A stretch of 64,000 nucleotides of DNA from Rossellomorea aquimaris (GCA_020524245.1 JAIVLN010000006.1:161065-225064); one strand, 5' to 3'. Counted from the stretch's first letter, positions 40,846 through 51,624 are shown. Numbers and translations are program-made. The notes: generated from the sequence alone by a model not told the origin.

Positions 40846-41523
40846 ATGTGTGGAAGGTTCACATTGACAGCGGAAATCGATCTTTTGATGGATTGGTTCG
40901 ATATCGATGAGTTCGCTCCAGGCTTCGATTTACAGCCTCGGTATAACATTGCACCATCGCAGGATATCGTAGCGATTGTTTCTAATGAAGGAAAGCGTCG
41001 CGCAGGATTCCTGAAATGGGGTCTGATTCCTTTCTGGGCGAAGGATCCGTCTATTGCCTATAAGATGATCAACGCGAGAGCTGAGACAGTTCCTGAGAAA
41101 CCGAGCTTCAAGCATGCGTTCAAAAGACGAAGATGCATCATTCCGGCAGACGGCTTTTACGAATGGAAAAAAGAAGGCAAACAAAAGCAGCCGAAGTACA
41201 TAAAGATGAAAAATGACAAGCCGTTTGGGTTCGCAGGATTATGGGAGAAATGGAAGGATGAGCAAGGGAATCCGGTCCATACGTGTACAATCTTGACGAC
41301 TAAGCCGAACGACTTGATGGAAGAAATTCATAACCGCATGCCCGTCATTTTACCGAAAGACGATTATTCCAAATGGCTGGAATGGGATGGAGAGCAAGAA
41401 GCATTGGTTGATATGATGCAGCCGTTTGAAGCCGCAGATATGATGGCGTATAATGTATCAACGATCGTGAATTCTCCACGAAATGAAGTCCCTGAGTGTA
41501 TTGAAGTGCTTTCAAGGAATTGA
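40846..41523 (+). CDS. SOS response-associated peptidase (SRAP/YedK/HMCES family)
   Basis: 225 residues from ATG 40846, which places the essential Cys at position 2 (MCGRFTL); the longer in-frame ORF runs through a repeat and would bury it. Motifs: [47 protein letters not shown] with the conserved His. SRAP proteins crosslink to abasic sites in single-stranded DNA through Cys2 to protect them. Upstream of ygaC. Confidence 0.93.
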   Translation: MCGRFTLTAEIDLLMDWFDIDEFAPGFDLQPRYNIAPSQDIVAIVSNEGKRRAGFLKWGLIPFWAKDPSIAYKMINARAETVPEKPSFKHAFKRRRCIIPADGFYEWKKEGKQKQPKYIKMKNDKPFGFAGLWEKWKDEQGNPVHTCTILTTKPNDLMEEIHNRMPVILPKDDYSKWLEWDGEQEALVDMMQPFEAADMMAYNVSTIVNSPRNEVPECIEVLSRN

Positions 41524-41617
41524 GGAATTGAATGCACATCCTTTTCCATTCGTGATGAGAAAGGATATAATGGGGAGAGGGATTTTTTTTGATGAAAGCG
41601 TAAGGAAGGAGTTTCGT

Positions 41618-42145
41618 ATGTCTTTTCCGACCACAGGAAGTTCAATTCAAATACAAAGCTATAAACATAATGGACAACTCCATCGAGTATGGGAAGAAAC
41701 CATCGTACTTAGAGGAACTTCTTCTGTTGTTATCGGCGGAAATGACCGGATCATCGTTACAGAATCTGATGGGAGACAATGGCGTACAAGGGAACCTGCA
41801 ATCTGTTATTTCAATTCAGAACAGTGGTTCAATGTCATCGGCATGTTAAGAGAGCAAGGAATCCATTACTACTGTAATCTCGGTACACCATTTACATACG
41901 ATGGTGAAGCTTTGAAATATATCGATTACGATTTGGATGTAAAAGTCTTTCCAGATATGACCTACACCATTTTGGATGAGGATGAATTCGCCCTTCATAA
42001 GAAGGAAATGGATTATCCGAAGCAAATCAGTGATATTCTACAAAGGAATTTAGATGAACTTTGTTCGATGATCAATCAGCGGAAAGGACCATTTGAACCG
42101 TATTTCGTTGAGAACTGGTATGAGAGATTTTTGGAATACCGATAA
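41618..42145 (+). CDS. ygaC: nucleoside tri-/diphosphatase, DUF402 (YgaC)
   Basis: 175 residues from ATG 41618 with AAGGAAGGAG upstream; the longer ORF overlaps SRAP and is rejected. DUF402 fold: [40 protein letters not shown] with the [11 protein letters not shown] metal-binding strand, and C-terminal helices ([16 protein letters not shown]). B. subtilis and S. aureus homologues hydrolyse nucleoside tri- and diphosphates. A terminator follows. Confidence 0.9.
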   Translation: MSFPTTGSSIQIQSYKHNGQLHRVWEETIVLRGTSSVVIGGNDRIIVTESDGRQWRTREPAICYFNSEQWFNVIGMLREQGIHYYCNLGTPFTYDGEALKYIDYDLDVKVFPDMTYTILDEDEFALHKKEMDYPKQISDILQRNLDELCSMINQRKGPFEPYFVENWYERFLEYR

Positions 42146-42167
42146 CAGTTAAGCACTCATAAAATGG

Positions 42168-42198
42168 AAAGTTCGACATGTGTCGAGCTTTTTTTACA
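42168..42198 (+). terminator. intrinsic terminator after ygaC
   Basis: AAAGTTCGACA/TGTCGAGCTTT stem followed by TTTT. Confidence 0.8.
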
Positions 42199-42201
42199 CA
42201 T

Positions 42202-43992
42202 ATGGAAAAACAACATAGAATCCATCAACAGGAGGTGGTTACGACGGATAGTATCAAGCGTTATCTCCATTTTGTAAGACCTTATTTGAAACAGATCATT
42301 TTCACGGTCTTCATCGGGATTTTCAAGTTCGGAATTCCGTTGTTGATTCCGTTGATATTGAAATACGTTATTGATGATGTCATTAACGCGGATATCAGTA
42401 CTGATGAGAAGTACACTCGCTTATCCTGGGTCCTTGGCGGGGCTTTTTTTGTGTTCATCGTGTTGAGACCACCGATTGAATACTACCGGCAATATTATGC
42501 CCAATGGACGGCAAGTAAAGTGCTGTTTGATATCCGAGATTACTTGTTCAGCCATATTCAGAAGCTGAGCTTGAAATATTACTCGAATACGAAAGTCGGC
42601 GAAATTATTTCACGTGTGATCCATGATGTGGAACAGACGAAATCCTTTGTGGTGACTGGTTTGATGAACGTCTGGTTGGATATGATCACCATTTTCATCG
42701 CGATCGGAATCATGTTCACGATGGACGGTTGGCTTACACTTGTCGCGATCTCCTTACTCCCGTTTTACGGGTTATCGGTCAAATATTTTTACAGTCGATT
42801 GAGAAGTCTCACCAAGGAACGTTCCCAAGCACTTGCGGAAGTTCAAGGGCACCTTCATGAACGGGTCCAGGGTGTTAGTGTTATCCGAAGTTTCGCACTT
42901 GAGGATTACGAACAGGATCAGTTCAACATCCGGAATACGCATTTCCTCAATCGTGCACTTTCACATACGTCATGGAACGCGAAAACCTTCTCGGTCGTCA
43001 ACACGATTACGGACGTAGCACCTATGCTCGTTATCGGTGTGGCCGCTTATTTTGCGATAACAGGTAAAATTACGATCGGATCGATGGTTGCGTTCGTCGC
43101 ATACATGGACCGACTCTATAATCCGCTTCGCAGACTCGTGAATTCCTCGACGACATTGACTCAGGCGATTGCGTCGATGGACAGGGTGTTTGATTTCATG
43201 GACGAAGCATATGACATCGAGGACAAGCCTGGTGCAAAAAAGCTGAAGCATGTCGATGGCAACATCAGCTTTGACCACGTTTCCTTCCATTACGATGAGG
43301 AAGAAGAACCGGTATTGAAAGACATCCGGCTGGATGTGAAGTCAGGTGAAACAATTGCGCTTGTCGGGATGAGCGGTGGGGGTAAATCATCCCTCGTCAG
43401 TCTGATTCCGAGGTTTTACGATGTGACGAGCGGTCGGATTCTGCTTGACGGAAGGGATATTCGCGAGTACCAGGTCCGCACCTTGAGGGATCAGATCGGG
43501 ATGGTTCTGCAGGACAACATATTGTTCAGCGAATCCGTCCGTATGAATATCAAAATGGGTAATCCTAACGCATCAGATGAAGAAATGCATGCAGCTGCTA
43601 AAGCGGCGAATGCCCATGACTTCATCATGAAACTTCCTCAGGGCTATGATACGCAGATCGGTGAACGAGGCGTGAAACTATCTGGAGGACAGAAGCAGCG
43701 CGTTGCAATCGCGCGCGTCTTTCTAAAAAATCCACCGTTGCTTGTACTTGATGAAGCGACATCTGCGTTGGACCTTGAGAGCGAACATCTCATCCAAGAA
43801 TCCCTTGAAAAGTTGGCGAAGGACCGGACGACTTTCATTGTCGCACACCGTCTTGCCACCATCACGCATGCAGACCGGATCGTCGTTCTAGAGAACGGAT
43901 CCATTTCTGAAGTCGGTTCTCATGAGGAATTGATGAAGCGAAAAGGTAGTTATTACAACTTGTTTACAGTGCAAGCACTGGATGAAACATAA
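42202..43992 (+). CDS. ygaD: ABC multidrug-type exporter, fused membrane and ATPase domains (YgaD)
   Basis: About 596 residues from ATG 42202. Six-helix ABC exporter membrane domain (residues about 25-310), then the ATPase: Walker [11 protein letters not shown]-loop MVLQDNILF, signature [14 protein letters not shown], Walker [14 protein letters not shown]-loop IVAHRL. A half-transporter that dimerises for drug or lipid export. Start is doubtful: ATG 42202 has no ribosome site, while AGGAGGTGG (42230-42238) precedes ACG 42244, from which the product would begin xDSIKRY as in YgaD homologues. A terminator follows. Confidence 0.9.
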   Translation: MEKQHRIHQQEVVTTDSIKRYLHFVRPYLKQIIFTVFIGIFKFGIPLLIPLILKYVIDDVINADISTDEKYTRLSWVLGGAFFVFIVLRPPIEYYRQYYAQWTASKVLFDIRDYLFSHIQKLSLKYYSNTKVGEIISRVIHDVEQTKSFVVTGLMNVWLDMITIFIAIGIMFTMDGWLTLVAISLLPFYGLSVKYFYSRLRSLTKERSQALAEVQGHLHERVQGVSVIRSFALEDYEQDQFNIRNTHFLNRALSHTSWNAKTFSVVNTITDVAPMLVIGVAAYFAITGKITIGSMVAFVAYMDRLYNPLRRLVNSSTTLTQAIASMDRVFDFMDEAYDIEDKPGAKKLKHVDGNISFDHVSFHYDEEEEPVLKDIRLDVKSGETIALVGMSGGGKSSLVSLIPRFYDVTSGRILLDGRDIREYQVRTLRDQIGMVLQDNILFSESVRMNIKMGNPNASDEEMHAAAKAANAHDFIMKLPQGYDTQIGERGVKLSGGQKQRVAIARVFLKNPPLLVLDEATSALDLESEHLIQESLEKLAKDRTTFIVAHRLATITHADRIVVLENGSISEVGSHEELMKRKGSYYNLFTVQALDET

Positions 43993-43999
43993 ATGATTA

Positions 44000-44033
44000 A
44001 GAGGTTGGCTGACAAAAGCTGACCTCTTTTTTT
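44000..44033 (+). terminator. intrinsic terminator after ygaD
   Basis: AGAGGTTGGCT/AGCTGACCTCT stem with T7. Confidence 0.85.
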
Positions 44034-44156
44034 GTCGAAAAATATTTTTTTGAGTTAAAAATTGCAGGTGAAAATTTGGGGAAAAGCAGGAGTTTTAGCC
44101 TTTGAAAGCGTATTAGTACATAGGTTGTATATTTAAAACTTTCTAAATATTTCGTG

Positions 44157-44185
44157 TTGTCAAAAGAATGGAACGATGGCATAAT
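44157..44185 (+). promoter_or_regulatory. sigma-A promoter of peptide transport operon
   Basis: TTGTCA, 17 nt, CATAAT; about 80 bp upstream of the first transporter gene. Confidence 0.7.
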
Positions 44186-44266
44186 AATGAACAAACGTTC
44201 AGAGCCGTAACAATTTTGTAAAAATTATCACACCAGGATATCGAGACAGAAAGAGAGGTGGGGCGG

Positions 44267-45238
44267 ATGGATGCTCCAGTACTGGACGTTAAGGGATTAA
44301 AGACCTATTTTTTCACAGACGAAGGTGAAGTACCTGCTGTGAACGATGTCGACTTTCACGTAAAACGTGGCGAGGTCCTCGGGATTGTCGGAGAATCAGG
44401 CTGCGGGAAAAGTGTTACATCACTCTCAGTAATGGGACTAGTTCCTTCACCTCCTGGAAAAATCGTAGGTGGGGAGATCCTTTATAAAGGGGAAGACCTA
44501 ACAAAAGCAAATGATAAACGGATGAGACAGATTCGGGGAAATGACATTGCGATGATTTTCCAAGAGCCGATGACATCACTCAATCCCGTTTATAAAATTG
44601 GAAATCAACTAATCGAAGCGATTCGGTTACATAATCGATGGGATAAAAAGAAAGCATGGAATCGTGCCGTCGAAATCATGAAACTGGTCGGACTTCCACG
44701 AGCGGAAGAACTGATGAACAGTTATCCTCACCAACTTTCAGGTGGTATGAGACAAAGGGTCATGATTGCAATGGCGATGGTCTGTGAACCGGAAGTATTG
44801 ATTGCAGACGAGCCTACGACTGCACTTGACGTAACGATTCAGGCACAGATTCTTGACCTGATGAAACGATTGAATAAAGAAACGGATACTTCAATCATCA
44901 TGATTACACATGACCTCGGTGTCGTCGCTGAAATGTGTGAACGTATCGTTGTCATGTATGCAGGTAAAGTGATTGAAGAAGCGAGTGTCAGCACGATATT
45001 CAAAGAACCGAAACACCCTTATACAGTAGGGTTGATCCAATCTGTGCCTGACATGCGAGACAAGAAAGACCGTTTATACTCCATTCCTGGTACGGTACCG
45101 AAACCAGGTTCGATCCAAAAAGGATGCCAATTTGCACCGCGTTGTGAGCACGCCTTTGACCGCTGTTTCGCTGAAACACCAGAACTAGAAAATCAAGAAG
45201 ATGGAAGCCGGGTACGTTGCTGGCTCCATAACAGCTAG
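44267..45238 (+). CDS. oligo/dipeptide ABC transporter ATPase (OppD/DppD type)
   Basis: 323 residues from ATG 44267 with AGAGGTGGGG upstream. Walker [10 protein letters not shown], signature LSGGMRQRV, Walker [13 protein letters not shown], then the C-terminal oligo_HPY extension with [13 protein letters not shown] and four cysteines ([14 protein letters not shown]...C). Such cysteines hold a [4Fe-4S] cluster in some DppD/DppF proteins. First gene of a D-F-A-B-C operon for peptide import. Confidence 0.93.
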   Translation: MDAPVLDVKGLKTYFFTDEGEVPAVNDVDFHVKRGEVLGIVGESGCGKSVTSLSVMGLVPSPPGKIVGGEILYKGEDLTKANDKRMRQIRGNDIAMIFQEPMTSLNPVYKIGNQLIEAIRLHNRWDKKKAWNRAVEIMKLVGLPRAEELMNSYPHQLSGGMRQRVMIAMAMVCEPEVLIADEPTTALDVTIQAQILDLMKRLNKETDTSIIMITHDLGVVAEMCERIVVMYAGKVIEEASVSTIFKEPKHPYTVGLIQSVPDMRDKKDRLYSIPGTVPKPGSIQKGCQFAPRCEHAFDRCFAETPELENQEDGSRVRCWLHNS

Positions 45239-45252
45239 GAAGGGGTCAGAGT

Positions 45253-46239
45253 ATGTCACAACCATTATTAGATGTAAAAGGACTAAAGAAACATTTTCCG
45301 ATTACAGGTGGAGTATTCGGCAAACAGGTCGGATCGGTAAAAGCGGTCGACGGAGTGTCATTCTCCGTCAATGAAGGTGAAACACTCGGTCTTGTCGGAG
45401 AGAGTGGTTGCGGCAAGTCCACAACTGGACGAATGTTGCTGCGATTATTGGAGCCGACAGAAGGTGAAGTCCATTTCAACGGAAAAGAGCTGACGAAACT
45501 GTCTGCGTCGGAAATGCGCAAGATGAGACGGGACATTCAGATGGTCTTCCAGGATCCATATGCTTCACTGAATCCGAGACACACAGTTGAAAAGATCATC
45601 GAAGAACCGATGATTGTCCATGAAATTGAAAAAGACGCTAAGAAGAGGAAGGAAAGAGTCAGAGAACTCCTCGAAACGGTCGGATTGAGTGCCTATCATG
45701 CTAAGCGGTATCCGCACCAATTCAGTGGAGGTCAAAGGCAGCGTATCGGCATTGCACGCGCTTTAGCCGTGAAACCGAAGCTGATCATTGCCGATGAGCC
45801 GGTCTCTGCTCTGGATGTTTCTGTACAGGCCCAAGTATTGAACTTGTTACAGGACCTTCAAAGTGAATTTGATCTCACGTATCTTTTCATTGCCCATGAC
45901 CTCGGTGTCGTCCGCCACATCAGTGACCGTGTCGGCGTCATGTATCTCGGCCGAATTGTCGAGTTGGCTGGCAGTGAGAAGGTATATGAAAAACCATTGC
46001 ATCCATATACACAAGCGCTTCTATCAGCGGTACCTGTACCGGATGTCGATCATAAGAAGGACCGGATCATGCTGGAAGGCGACGTACCAAGTCCTTCCAA
46101 CCCGCCATCAGGCTGTCCGTTCCACACAAGATGTCCTGAAGCGATGGATGTATGTAAACAGGTTGTTCCTAAGTTCCAAGAGGTCGAAGAAAATCATTAT
46201 GTAGCTTGTCACCTCTATGAGGAAGACAAGTCCATATAA
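45253..46239 (+). CDS. oligo/dipeptide ABC transporter ATPase (OppF/DppF type)
   Basis: 328 residues, ATG with GGAAGGGGTC upstream. Walker [10 protein letters not shown], signature [15 protein letters not shown], Walker [15 protein letters not shown]-terminal [15 protein letters not shown] and cysteines [14 protein letters not shown]...C. The second ATPase of the heterodimer with the preceding gene. Confidence 0.93.
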   Translation: MSQPLLDVKGLKKHFPITGGVFGKQVGSVKAVDGVSFSVNEGETLGLVGESGCGKSTTGRMLLRLLEPTEGEVHFNGKELTKLSASEMRKMRRDIQMVFQDPYASLNPRHTVEKIIEEPMIVHEIEKDAKKRKERVRELLETVGLSAYHAKRYPHQFSGGQRQRIGIARALAVKPKLIIADEPVSALDVSVQAQVLNLLQDLQSEFDLTYLFIAHDLGVVRHISDRVGVMYLGRIVELAGSEKVYEKPLHPYTQALLSAVPVPDVDHKKDRIMLEGDVPSPSNPPSGCPFHTRCPEAMDVCKQVVPKFQEVEENHYVACHLYEEDKSI

Positions 46240-46264
46240 AATTTCAATTTAGGGGGAGTACTTA

Positions 46265-47848
46265 ATGAAGAAAAGCTTAATATGGGCATTAGCCGCAATC
46301 ATGTTGTTGTCCGTAGCTCTTGCAGGATGTAACTCCAACTCTGACGGAGGAGACGGCGACAAGTCCAAAGAACAAACATTGATCTTCGGACGTGGCGGTG
46401 ACTCTGTTGGATTAGATCCAGCAACTGTTACAGATGGTGAATCATTCAAAGTAATCAAGAACGTTTATGACACGCTAGTTGAGTATGGTGAACAAGACAC
46501 TAATGTCAATCCTGCACTTGCAGAAGAGTGGGATGTCGCTGAAGATGGTCTCACTTACACATTCACACTTCGTGAAGGTGTCAAATTCCATAATGGTGAA
46601 GACTTCAACGCAGAAGCAGTTGTGAAAAACTTCGAGCGTTGGATGACAAGTGGAGATTCTGGTAAGTTCGCTTACTATGCGTCCATGTTTGGTGGATTCA
46701 AAGGCGACGAAGGACATGTAATCAAAAGTGTTGAAGCGAAAGACGATTATACGGTTGAATTCAAACTTAACCGTCCTCAAGCACCATTCTTGAAGAACTT
46801 GGCGATGACACCATTCTCAATCGCTGCACCTGGTGAATTCGACAAGATCGAAACAGAGCCAGTTGGTACAGGTCCATTCAAGTTTGTTGACTGGAAGCGT
46901 AACGACCGCATCACTCTTGAAAAGAACGAAGAGTACTGGAAAGAAGGACTTCCGAAGCTAGATAAAGTCATCTTCCGTGCAATTCCTGATAACTCTAACC
47001 GTCTAAATGCATTGAAAACGGGTGAAATCCACTTGATGGACGGCGTGAACCCAAGTGATGTTGCTGAAATCGATGAAAATGCAGATCTCAAAACATTCTT
47101 CCGCCCATCCATGAACGTTGGATACCTTGGTTTCAATACACAAATGGAGCCATTCAACGACAAAAAAGTACGTCAAGCATTGAACCACGCTGTTGATAAA
47201 GAAGCATTGATCAAAGCGTTCTACGAAGGACAAGCTGAGCCTGCGAAGAACCCGATGCCTCCAGTAATCGATGGATACAATGATGATGTAGAAGCATATC
47301 CGTTCGACCTTGAAAAAGCGAAGCAATTGCTTGCTGAAGCAGGCTATCCAGATGGATTCAAGACGGAACTATGGGCAATGCCAGTTCCACGTCCATACAT
47401 GCCAGACGGTAAGAAAGCAGCTGAAGCAATCGCAGCGAACTTTGCAAAAATCGGTGTAGATGCTGAAATCGTATCTTACGAGTGGGGTACTTACCTCGAA
47501 AAAGCACAAAAAGGTGAAGCGCCAATGTTCCTACTAGGATGGACTGGTGACAACGGAGACGCTGACAACTTCCTTTACACTTTGCTTGATAAAGATACAA
47601 TCGATTCCAACAACTACTCTCGTTTCGCAAACGATGAGCTACACGAAATCCTAGTAAAAGCTCAATCTACACCTGACAAAGAAAAACGTGCAGAACTTTA
47701 TAAAGAAGCACAAGTAATTCTACACGAAGAAGCTCCTTGGGTACCACTTGTACACTCTAAGCCAGCACTTGCAGGACTTAAGACGGTTGAAGGATTCCAA
47801 CCTCACCCAACTGGTTCTGATAAGTTGACAAATGTTTCTTTAAAGTAA
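46265..47848 (+). CDS. peptide ABC transporter substrate-binding lipoprotein
   Basis: 527 residues. Lipoprotein signal KKSLIWALAAIMLLSVALAGC with lipobox LAGC (Cys21), then a Ser/Asp/Gly linker. SBP_bac_5 family: EWDVAEDGLTYTFTLREGVK with FHNGEDF, VGTGPFKFVDWKRND, NHAVDKEALIKAFYEG. Close in layout to DppE/AppA; binds di- or oligopeptides outside the cell and delivers them to the permeases. Codon use is strongly biased to A/T-ending preferred codons, consistent with high expression. A hairpin terminator follows. Confidence 0.93.
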   Translation: MKKSLIWALAAIMLLSVALAGCNSNSDGGDGDKSKEQTLIFGRGGDSVGLDPATVTDGESFKVIKNVYDTLVEYGEQDTNVNPALAEEWDVAEDGLTYTFTLREGVKFHNGEDFNAEAVVKNFERWMTSGDSGKFAYYASMFGGFKGDEGHVIKSVEAKDDYTVEFKLNRPQAPFLKNLAMTPFSIAAPGEFDKIETEPVGTGPFKFVDWKRNDRITLEKNEEYWKEGLPKLDKVIFRAIPDNSNRLNALKTGEIHLMDGVNPSDVAEIDENADLKTFFRPSMNVGYLGFNTQMEPFNDKKVRQALNHAVDKEALIKAFYEGQAEPAKNPMPPVIDGYNDDVEAYPFDLEKAKQLLAEAGYPDGFKTELWAMPVPRPYMPDGKKAAEAIAANFAKIGVDAEIVSYEWGTYLEKAQKGEAPMFLLGWTGDNGDADNFLYTLLDKDTIDSNNYSRFANDELHEILVKAQSTPDKEKRAELYKEAQVILHEEAPWVPLVHSKPALAGLKTVEGFQPHPTGSDKLTNVSLK

Positions 47849-47861
47849 TCGATTGAAAGTA

Positions 47862-47892
47862 GAGGGGAGTATAGCGCTCCCCTTTTCTTTTA
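47862..47892 (+). terminator. internal terminator after binding-protein gene
   Basis: GGGGAG/CTCCCC stem then TTTTCTTTT; likely partial, giving excess binding protein over permease. Confidence 0.65.
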
Positions 47893-48051
47893 GCATTAAA
47901 ATTTTAACTGTGAACCTGATCAACAGCTCATCAATTGTTCGGGAAACAGCAACTATTAGCCCAAACCGGTTTGCATAGTATTGGCTTATCCAGTGTATAA
48001 GCAGCTATGAATAACGAAATTAAGCCAGTATGCTGAAGAGGTGAGAGAAAA

Positions 48052-49056
48052 GTGTTTGCTTATACAATTCGAAGAATCTTGATGCTGGTTCCGGTCTTGA
48101 TCGGCATGTCACTGATCGTGTTTTTCTTGATCCGTGCCATCCCGGGTGACCCAGCACAAATCATACTAGGACAACAGGCTTCCAAAGAAGCTGTCGCTCA
48201 ATTGCGGGATACGCTAGGTCTTGATGAACCGTGGTACGTCCAATATTTCATCTATATGAAAGATCTCTTGACAGGAGACCTCGGTAACTCGATCCGGACC
48301 CACGCACCGATCAGCGAAGAGATATGGCCTTATTTTGCAGCAACGTTAGAACTATCTCTATTCGCAATGTTCATTGCAGTTGTTATTGGTGTGAATGCAG
48401 GAATCATCAGTGCATGGTTCCAAAACTCTTGGTTCGACTATGTAGCGATGCTACTTGCTCTTATCGGAGTATCTATGCCGATCTTCTGGTTAGGATTGAT
48501 GGAGCAGTGGGCATTCGCGGTTGAATTCAGATGGTTCCCGACTTCAGGAAGAGAAAGTATCTTGAATCCTGTCGATTCCATAACGAACTTATACATCATC
48601 GATACGATTATCCAGGGGCGATTTGACCAGTTGCAAACGGTCTTAAGACATTTGACGTTACCTGGACTCGCGCTAGCGACCATTCCAATGGCGATCATTG
48701 CTCGTATGACACGTTCAAGTATGCTTGAAGTCATGCGTTCCGATTATATCCGTACTGCACGTGCGAAAGGATTACGTATGTTCTGGGTGGTTTACAAACA
48801 CTCATTGAAAAATGCGTTCATCCCAGTATTGACCGTCATCGGTCTACAAATGGGGCTTTTGCTAGGAGGAGCGATCCTGACGGAAACGATTTTCAGTTGG
48901 CCTGGAATTGGCCGTTATATCTATGACGCGATCGGTTTCCGTGACTATCCAGTCATCCAATCTGGCATTCTTGTTGTTGCGTTAGTCTTTGTCACGATTA
49001 ATCTTCTAGTGGATCTCTTATATGCTGCAATCGATCCTAGAATCAAGTATCAATAA
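48052..49056 (+). CDS. peptide ABC transporter permease (DppB/OppB type)
   Basis: 334 residues, GTG start with AAGAGGTGAG upstream. Six helices: N-terminal RRILMLVPVLIGMSLIVFFL, the DppB hallmark IPGDPAQIILG, and the cytoplasmic EAA loop YIRTARAKGLRMFWVVYKHS that docks with the ATPases. Followed not by dppC directly but by a 260-bp non-coding stretch with a dispersed repeat. Confidence 0.93.
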   Translation: MFAYTIRRILMLVPVLIGMSLIVFFLIRAIPGDPAQIILGQQASKEAVAQLRDTLGLDEPWYVQYFIYMKDLLTGDLGNSIRTHAPISEEIWPYFAATLELSLFAMFIAVVIGVNAGIISAWFQNSWFDYVAMLLALIGVSMPIFWLGLMEQWAFAVEFRWFPTSGRESILNPVDSITNLYIIDTIIQGRFDQLQTVLRHLTLPGLALATIPMAIIARMTRSSMLEVMRSDYIRTARAKGLRMFWVVYKHSLKNAFIPVLTVIGLQMGLLLGGAILTETIFSWPGIGRYIYDAIGFRDYPVIQSGILVVALVFVTINLLVDLLYAAIDPRIKYQ

Positions 49057-49066
49057 TAGCTGAGGT

Positions 49067-49290
49067 TTAAATGAGCCCGAATGATGAACGTCGAATTTCT
49101 GCGTTGCTTGGTTTTACCGATCCTGTTAATGAGCATATGTACCTGCGTCTACAAGAGTACCTTTGAAGAAGGCTTCCTCGGTACAACTCGTAGTAACTCA
49201 TAGATGTATAGCTCGTCGCTCCGGTCCTCAAAACCTTCGCGCCTTGAACTTCTTGTTCCTGATTCGTCATCACTTTAAACCTTAATTAGA
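49067..49290. repeat. dispersed intergenic repeat inside the peptide transport operon
   Basis: About 220 bp between the dppB- and dppC-type genes with no proper ORF. It contains GAACGTCGAATTTCTGCGTT and CCTGCGTCTACAAGA...GCTTCCTCG, a core shared with 62905-63115. Confidence 0.65.
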
Positions 49291-49320
49291 GCTGAAGTTT
49301 TTAAAAGGAGAGAGAACAAT

Positions 49321-50232
49321 ATGGCGGAACTTGCACGAAATGAAAATCCAATAGAGCCAAAGCAGCAAGAGGAAAAGCCTGCTTCGCCATGGAGAGATGC
49401 CTGGAAGAGCTTTCGCAAGAACAAGTTGGCGCTCGTAGGGTTAGGAATCGTCAGCTTCTTCGTTTTCTTAGCTGTTTTTGCTCCACTTATTGCACCAGAA
49501 GGAATAAACGATCAAAAAATCTCGTCAGATAATTATGCGAAGCTTGAAGCACCTTCTTCAGAATATTGGTTTGGTACAGATGACTTTGGACGCGATGTCC
49601 TCAGTCGTGTCATCTACGGATCCAGAATCTCATTAACCGTTGGATTCTTTGCCGTATTAGGTTCCATTATAATTGGATCGACGCTTGGCATTGTGGCGGG
49701 GTACTACGGCAGATGGGTCGATACGATCATTTCACGATTGTTCGATATCATGCTTGCTTTCCCTAGTATTCTACTTGCCATCGCGATTGTTGCGGTGCTA
49801 GGACCTTCACTAAGGAATGCACTCATCGCCATCGCCATCATCAACGTTCCGAACTTCGGACGTCTCGTTCGATCGAAGGTTTTGAGTATCAAAGAGGAAG
49901 AGTATATCATGGCTGCGAAAGCGGTCGGGATGAAGGATAGAAGGATATTGTTCCATCATATCCTTCCGAACAGTTTCGCTCCAATCATCGTTCAAGGGAC
50001 TTTGCTGATTGCTACAGCGATCATTGAAACAGCAGCACTCGGATTCCTCGGGTTGGGTGCAAAGGCACCGACACCTGAGTGGGGGACGATGCTTGCGGAT
50101 GCAAGGCAGTTTATCACCGATGCTCCATGGACAATGATCTTCCCTGGTCTCGCAATCATGTTGACCGTACTTGGATTCAACTTGATGGGTGACGGCCTCC
50201 GTGATGCACTCGATCCTAAAATGAAAAGCTAG
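49321..50232 (+). CDS. peptide ABC transporter permease (DppC/OppC type)
   Basis: 303 residues, ATG with AAAGGAGAG upstream. A cytoplasmic N-terminus (SPWRDAWKSFRKNKLALVGL) is the OppC_N motif; then six helices, GTDDFGRDVLSRVIYGSR, and EAA loop EYIMAAKAVGMKDRRILFHH. Completes the importer with the upstream permease, two ATPases and lipoprotein. A strong terminator closes the operon. Confidence 0.93.
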   Translation: MAELARNENPIEPKQQEEKPASPWRDAWKSFRKNKLALVGLGIVSFFVFLAVFAPLIAPEGINDQKISSDNYAKLEAPSSEYWFGTDDFGRDVLSRVIYGSRISLTVGFFAVLGSIIIGSTLGIVAGYYGRWVDTIISRLFDIMLAFPSILLAIAIVAVLGPSLRNALIAIAIINVPNFGRLVRSKVLSIKEEEYIMAAKAVGMKDRRILFHHILPNSFAPIIVQGTLLIATAIIETAALGFLGLGAKAPTPEWGTMLADARQFITDAPWTMIFPGLAIMLTVLGFNLMGDGLRDALDPKMKS

Positions 50233-50246
50233 ATTCAATGTAAATG

Positions 50247-50277
50247 TAAAAGGTCTGCCTCAGTCGGCAGACCTTTT
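50247..50277. terminator. bidirectional terminator
   Basis: AAAAGGTCTGCC/GGCAGACCTTTT stem between convergent dppC-type and ygaE genes. Confidence 0.85.
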
Positions 50278-50283
50278 TGCTGT

Positions 50284-51372
50284 CTATTCATCTTGAGCGT
50301 ATGCGTCAGTGATTTTCACTTCGTTATCTTCCGTATGATACGTATGGAAGCTTTCAATCAGTTTATCCAGGTGGACGAGATGGTGATTGTAATCGATGAT
50401 CAATCCGATCAATGGAAAGACATTCATCCATTGCTCTCTTTCGACTTGATTATGGTCATAGAGCTCCATGAAGTATTCTGTCAGCTCTTTTTCATCTTCA
50501 TCCAATTGGTTCACGACTTCTTCAGGAGACTGATAGCGGACTTTCCCGATATATTTCATGAGAATCCTTTGGTGATAGTTCGTCAGATGATCCAGCTGTT
50601 CTTGAATCAATATTTGAATCGTCTCAGGCATTTGGTAGATCTTATGATCATGTTGATCCAGACTTTTCAAGATCGCCAAAGCTTTGTTCGTCGTCGTAAT
50701 CATGTTTCTGAAGAGGACGAGTTTTCGATTTTTCGTATACTCGGAACCTTTGAAATAATTCCGCTCTTCTTTGAACATAAGATAGTAGTTATCTGCCTTG
50801 ATCATGCTTTCGTTGATCTTGGCAAGATCATCTTTCAAGATTTTTCGCTCCGCATCATTCCGGGTAGCGAGACGAATCCACTGGGAGATCTGTTCCATGT
50901 TCTTGACGTTTTTATGGTAAAGACGCGTTTCGTATTTTGGTGGTAAAAAAACCAAGTTGACCAGGAACGCACAGAAGACACCGATCATGATGACCGAAAA
51001 ACGGGTGATCGCGAATGTAAGGTAATCATCTCCTGGGTTGACCATCAACACGATGACGGTCACGATCGCTAACGGAATGGTCGATTCTATTTTCAATTTA
51101 ATATTAATGGCAATAATCAATACACTGATCAGCCCAATGACAATCGGGGCATTCCCTAATGTTTGAACAGCGATGATGGCAAGCGTCGCCCCAATCAGGT
51201 TGGATTGCACCTGCTCAATGATGGTTTGATAGGAACGGTAGATGGTTGGCTGGATGGCGAATAAAGCAGCGATCGCAGCGAAGGATGCCGACTCCAGGTT
51301 CAACCACATCGTAATAGATAAAGCGAGTGAAATTGCGACTCCTGTCTTAATGATCCGAGCACCGAATTTCAT
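50284..51372 (-). CDS. ygaE: aromatic acid exporter family membrane protein (YgaE-like)
   Basis: 362 residues, ATG at 51372. N-terminal ArAE/FUSC-like membrane half: IKTGVAISLALSITMWLNLE, FAIQPTIYRSYQTIIEQVQS, further helices to residue about 155, ending LVNLVFLPPKYE. A soluble helical C-terminal half of about 200 residues follows, rich in charged heptads. Substrate unknown. Its position before hemL parallels B. subtilis ygaE-gsaB. Confidence 0.85.
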   Translation of the reverse strand: MKFGARIIKTGVAISLALSITMWLNLESASFAAIAALFAIQPTIYRSYQTIIEQVQSNLIGATLAIIAVQTLGNAPIVIGLISVLIIAINIKLKIESTIPLAIVTVIVLMVNPGDDYLTFAITRFSVIMIGVFCAFLVNLVFLPPKYETRLYHKNVKNMEQISQWIRLATRNDAERKILKDDLAKINESMIKADNYYLMFKEERNYFKGSEYTKNRKLVLFRNMITTTNKALAILKSLDQHDHKIYQMPETIQILIQEQLDHLTNYHQRILMKYIGKVRYQSPEEVVNQLDEDEKELTEYFMELYDHNQVEREQWMNVFPLIGLIIDYNHHLVHLDKLIESFHTYHTEDNEVKITDAYAQDE

Positions 51373-51526
51373 GTTATCGTAAAACCCTTTCTAAAATTAA
51401 GCCTTGTGATGAACGTACTATACACCCAATCTCCCTAGAAATCAATACTTAAATAATTACTACACGAAGATGTAAACCTATTTACAATTCTATGAATAGG
51501 GAGTAAAATAAGTCTAACAATATAGC

Positions 51527-51624
51527 TCCTAAAGGGGAGTAGCTTTTACATTGGAATCGTCATTCCAGAGCTTATGCTCTCGGTTCCAGTGGCAACACAT
51601 CGTGTTGTTAGCAAGACCTTTACC
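51527..51624 (+). promoter_or_regulatory. yybP-ykoY manganese riboswitch
   Basis: The conserved entry CTAAAGGGGAGTAGC, two stem-loops (the first ending CATTCCAGAGC... and a second CAACACATCGTGTTG) and the exit TTAGCAAGACCTTTA match the yybP-ykoY class. P1 pairs TAAAGG with CCTTTA. It controls a TerC-family gene 108 bp downstream, the classic target of this Mn2+-sensing ON switch. Confidence 0.9.

Noticed and set aside
49067..49273. Minus-strand 68-codon ORF
   Set aside because: It coincides with the dispersed repeat; similar spurious ORFs arise from other copies, and no ribosome site is present.
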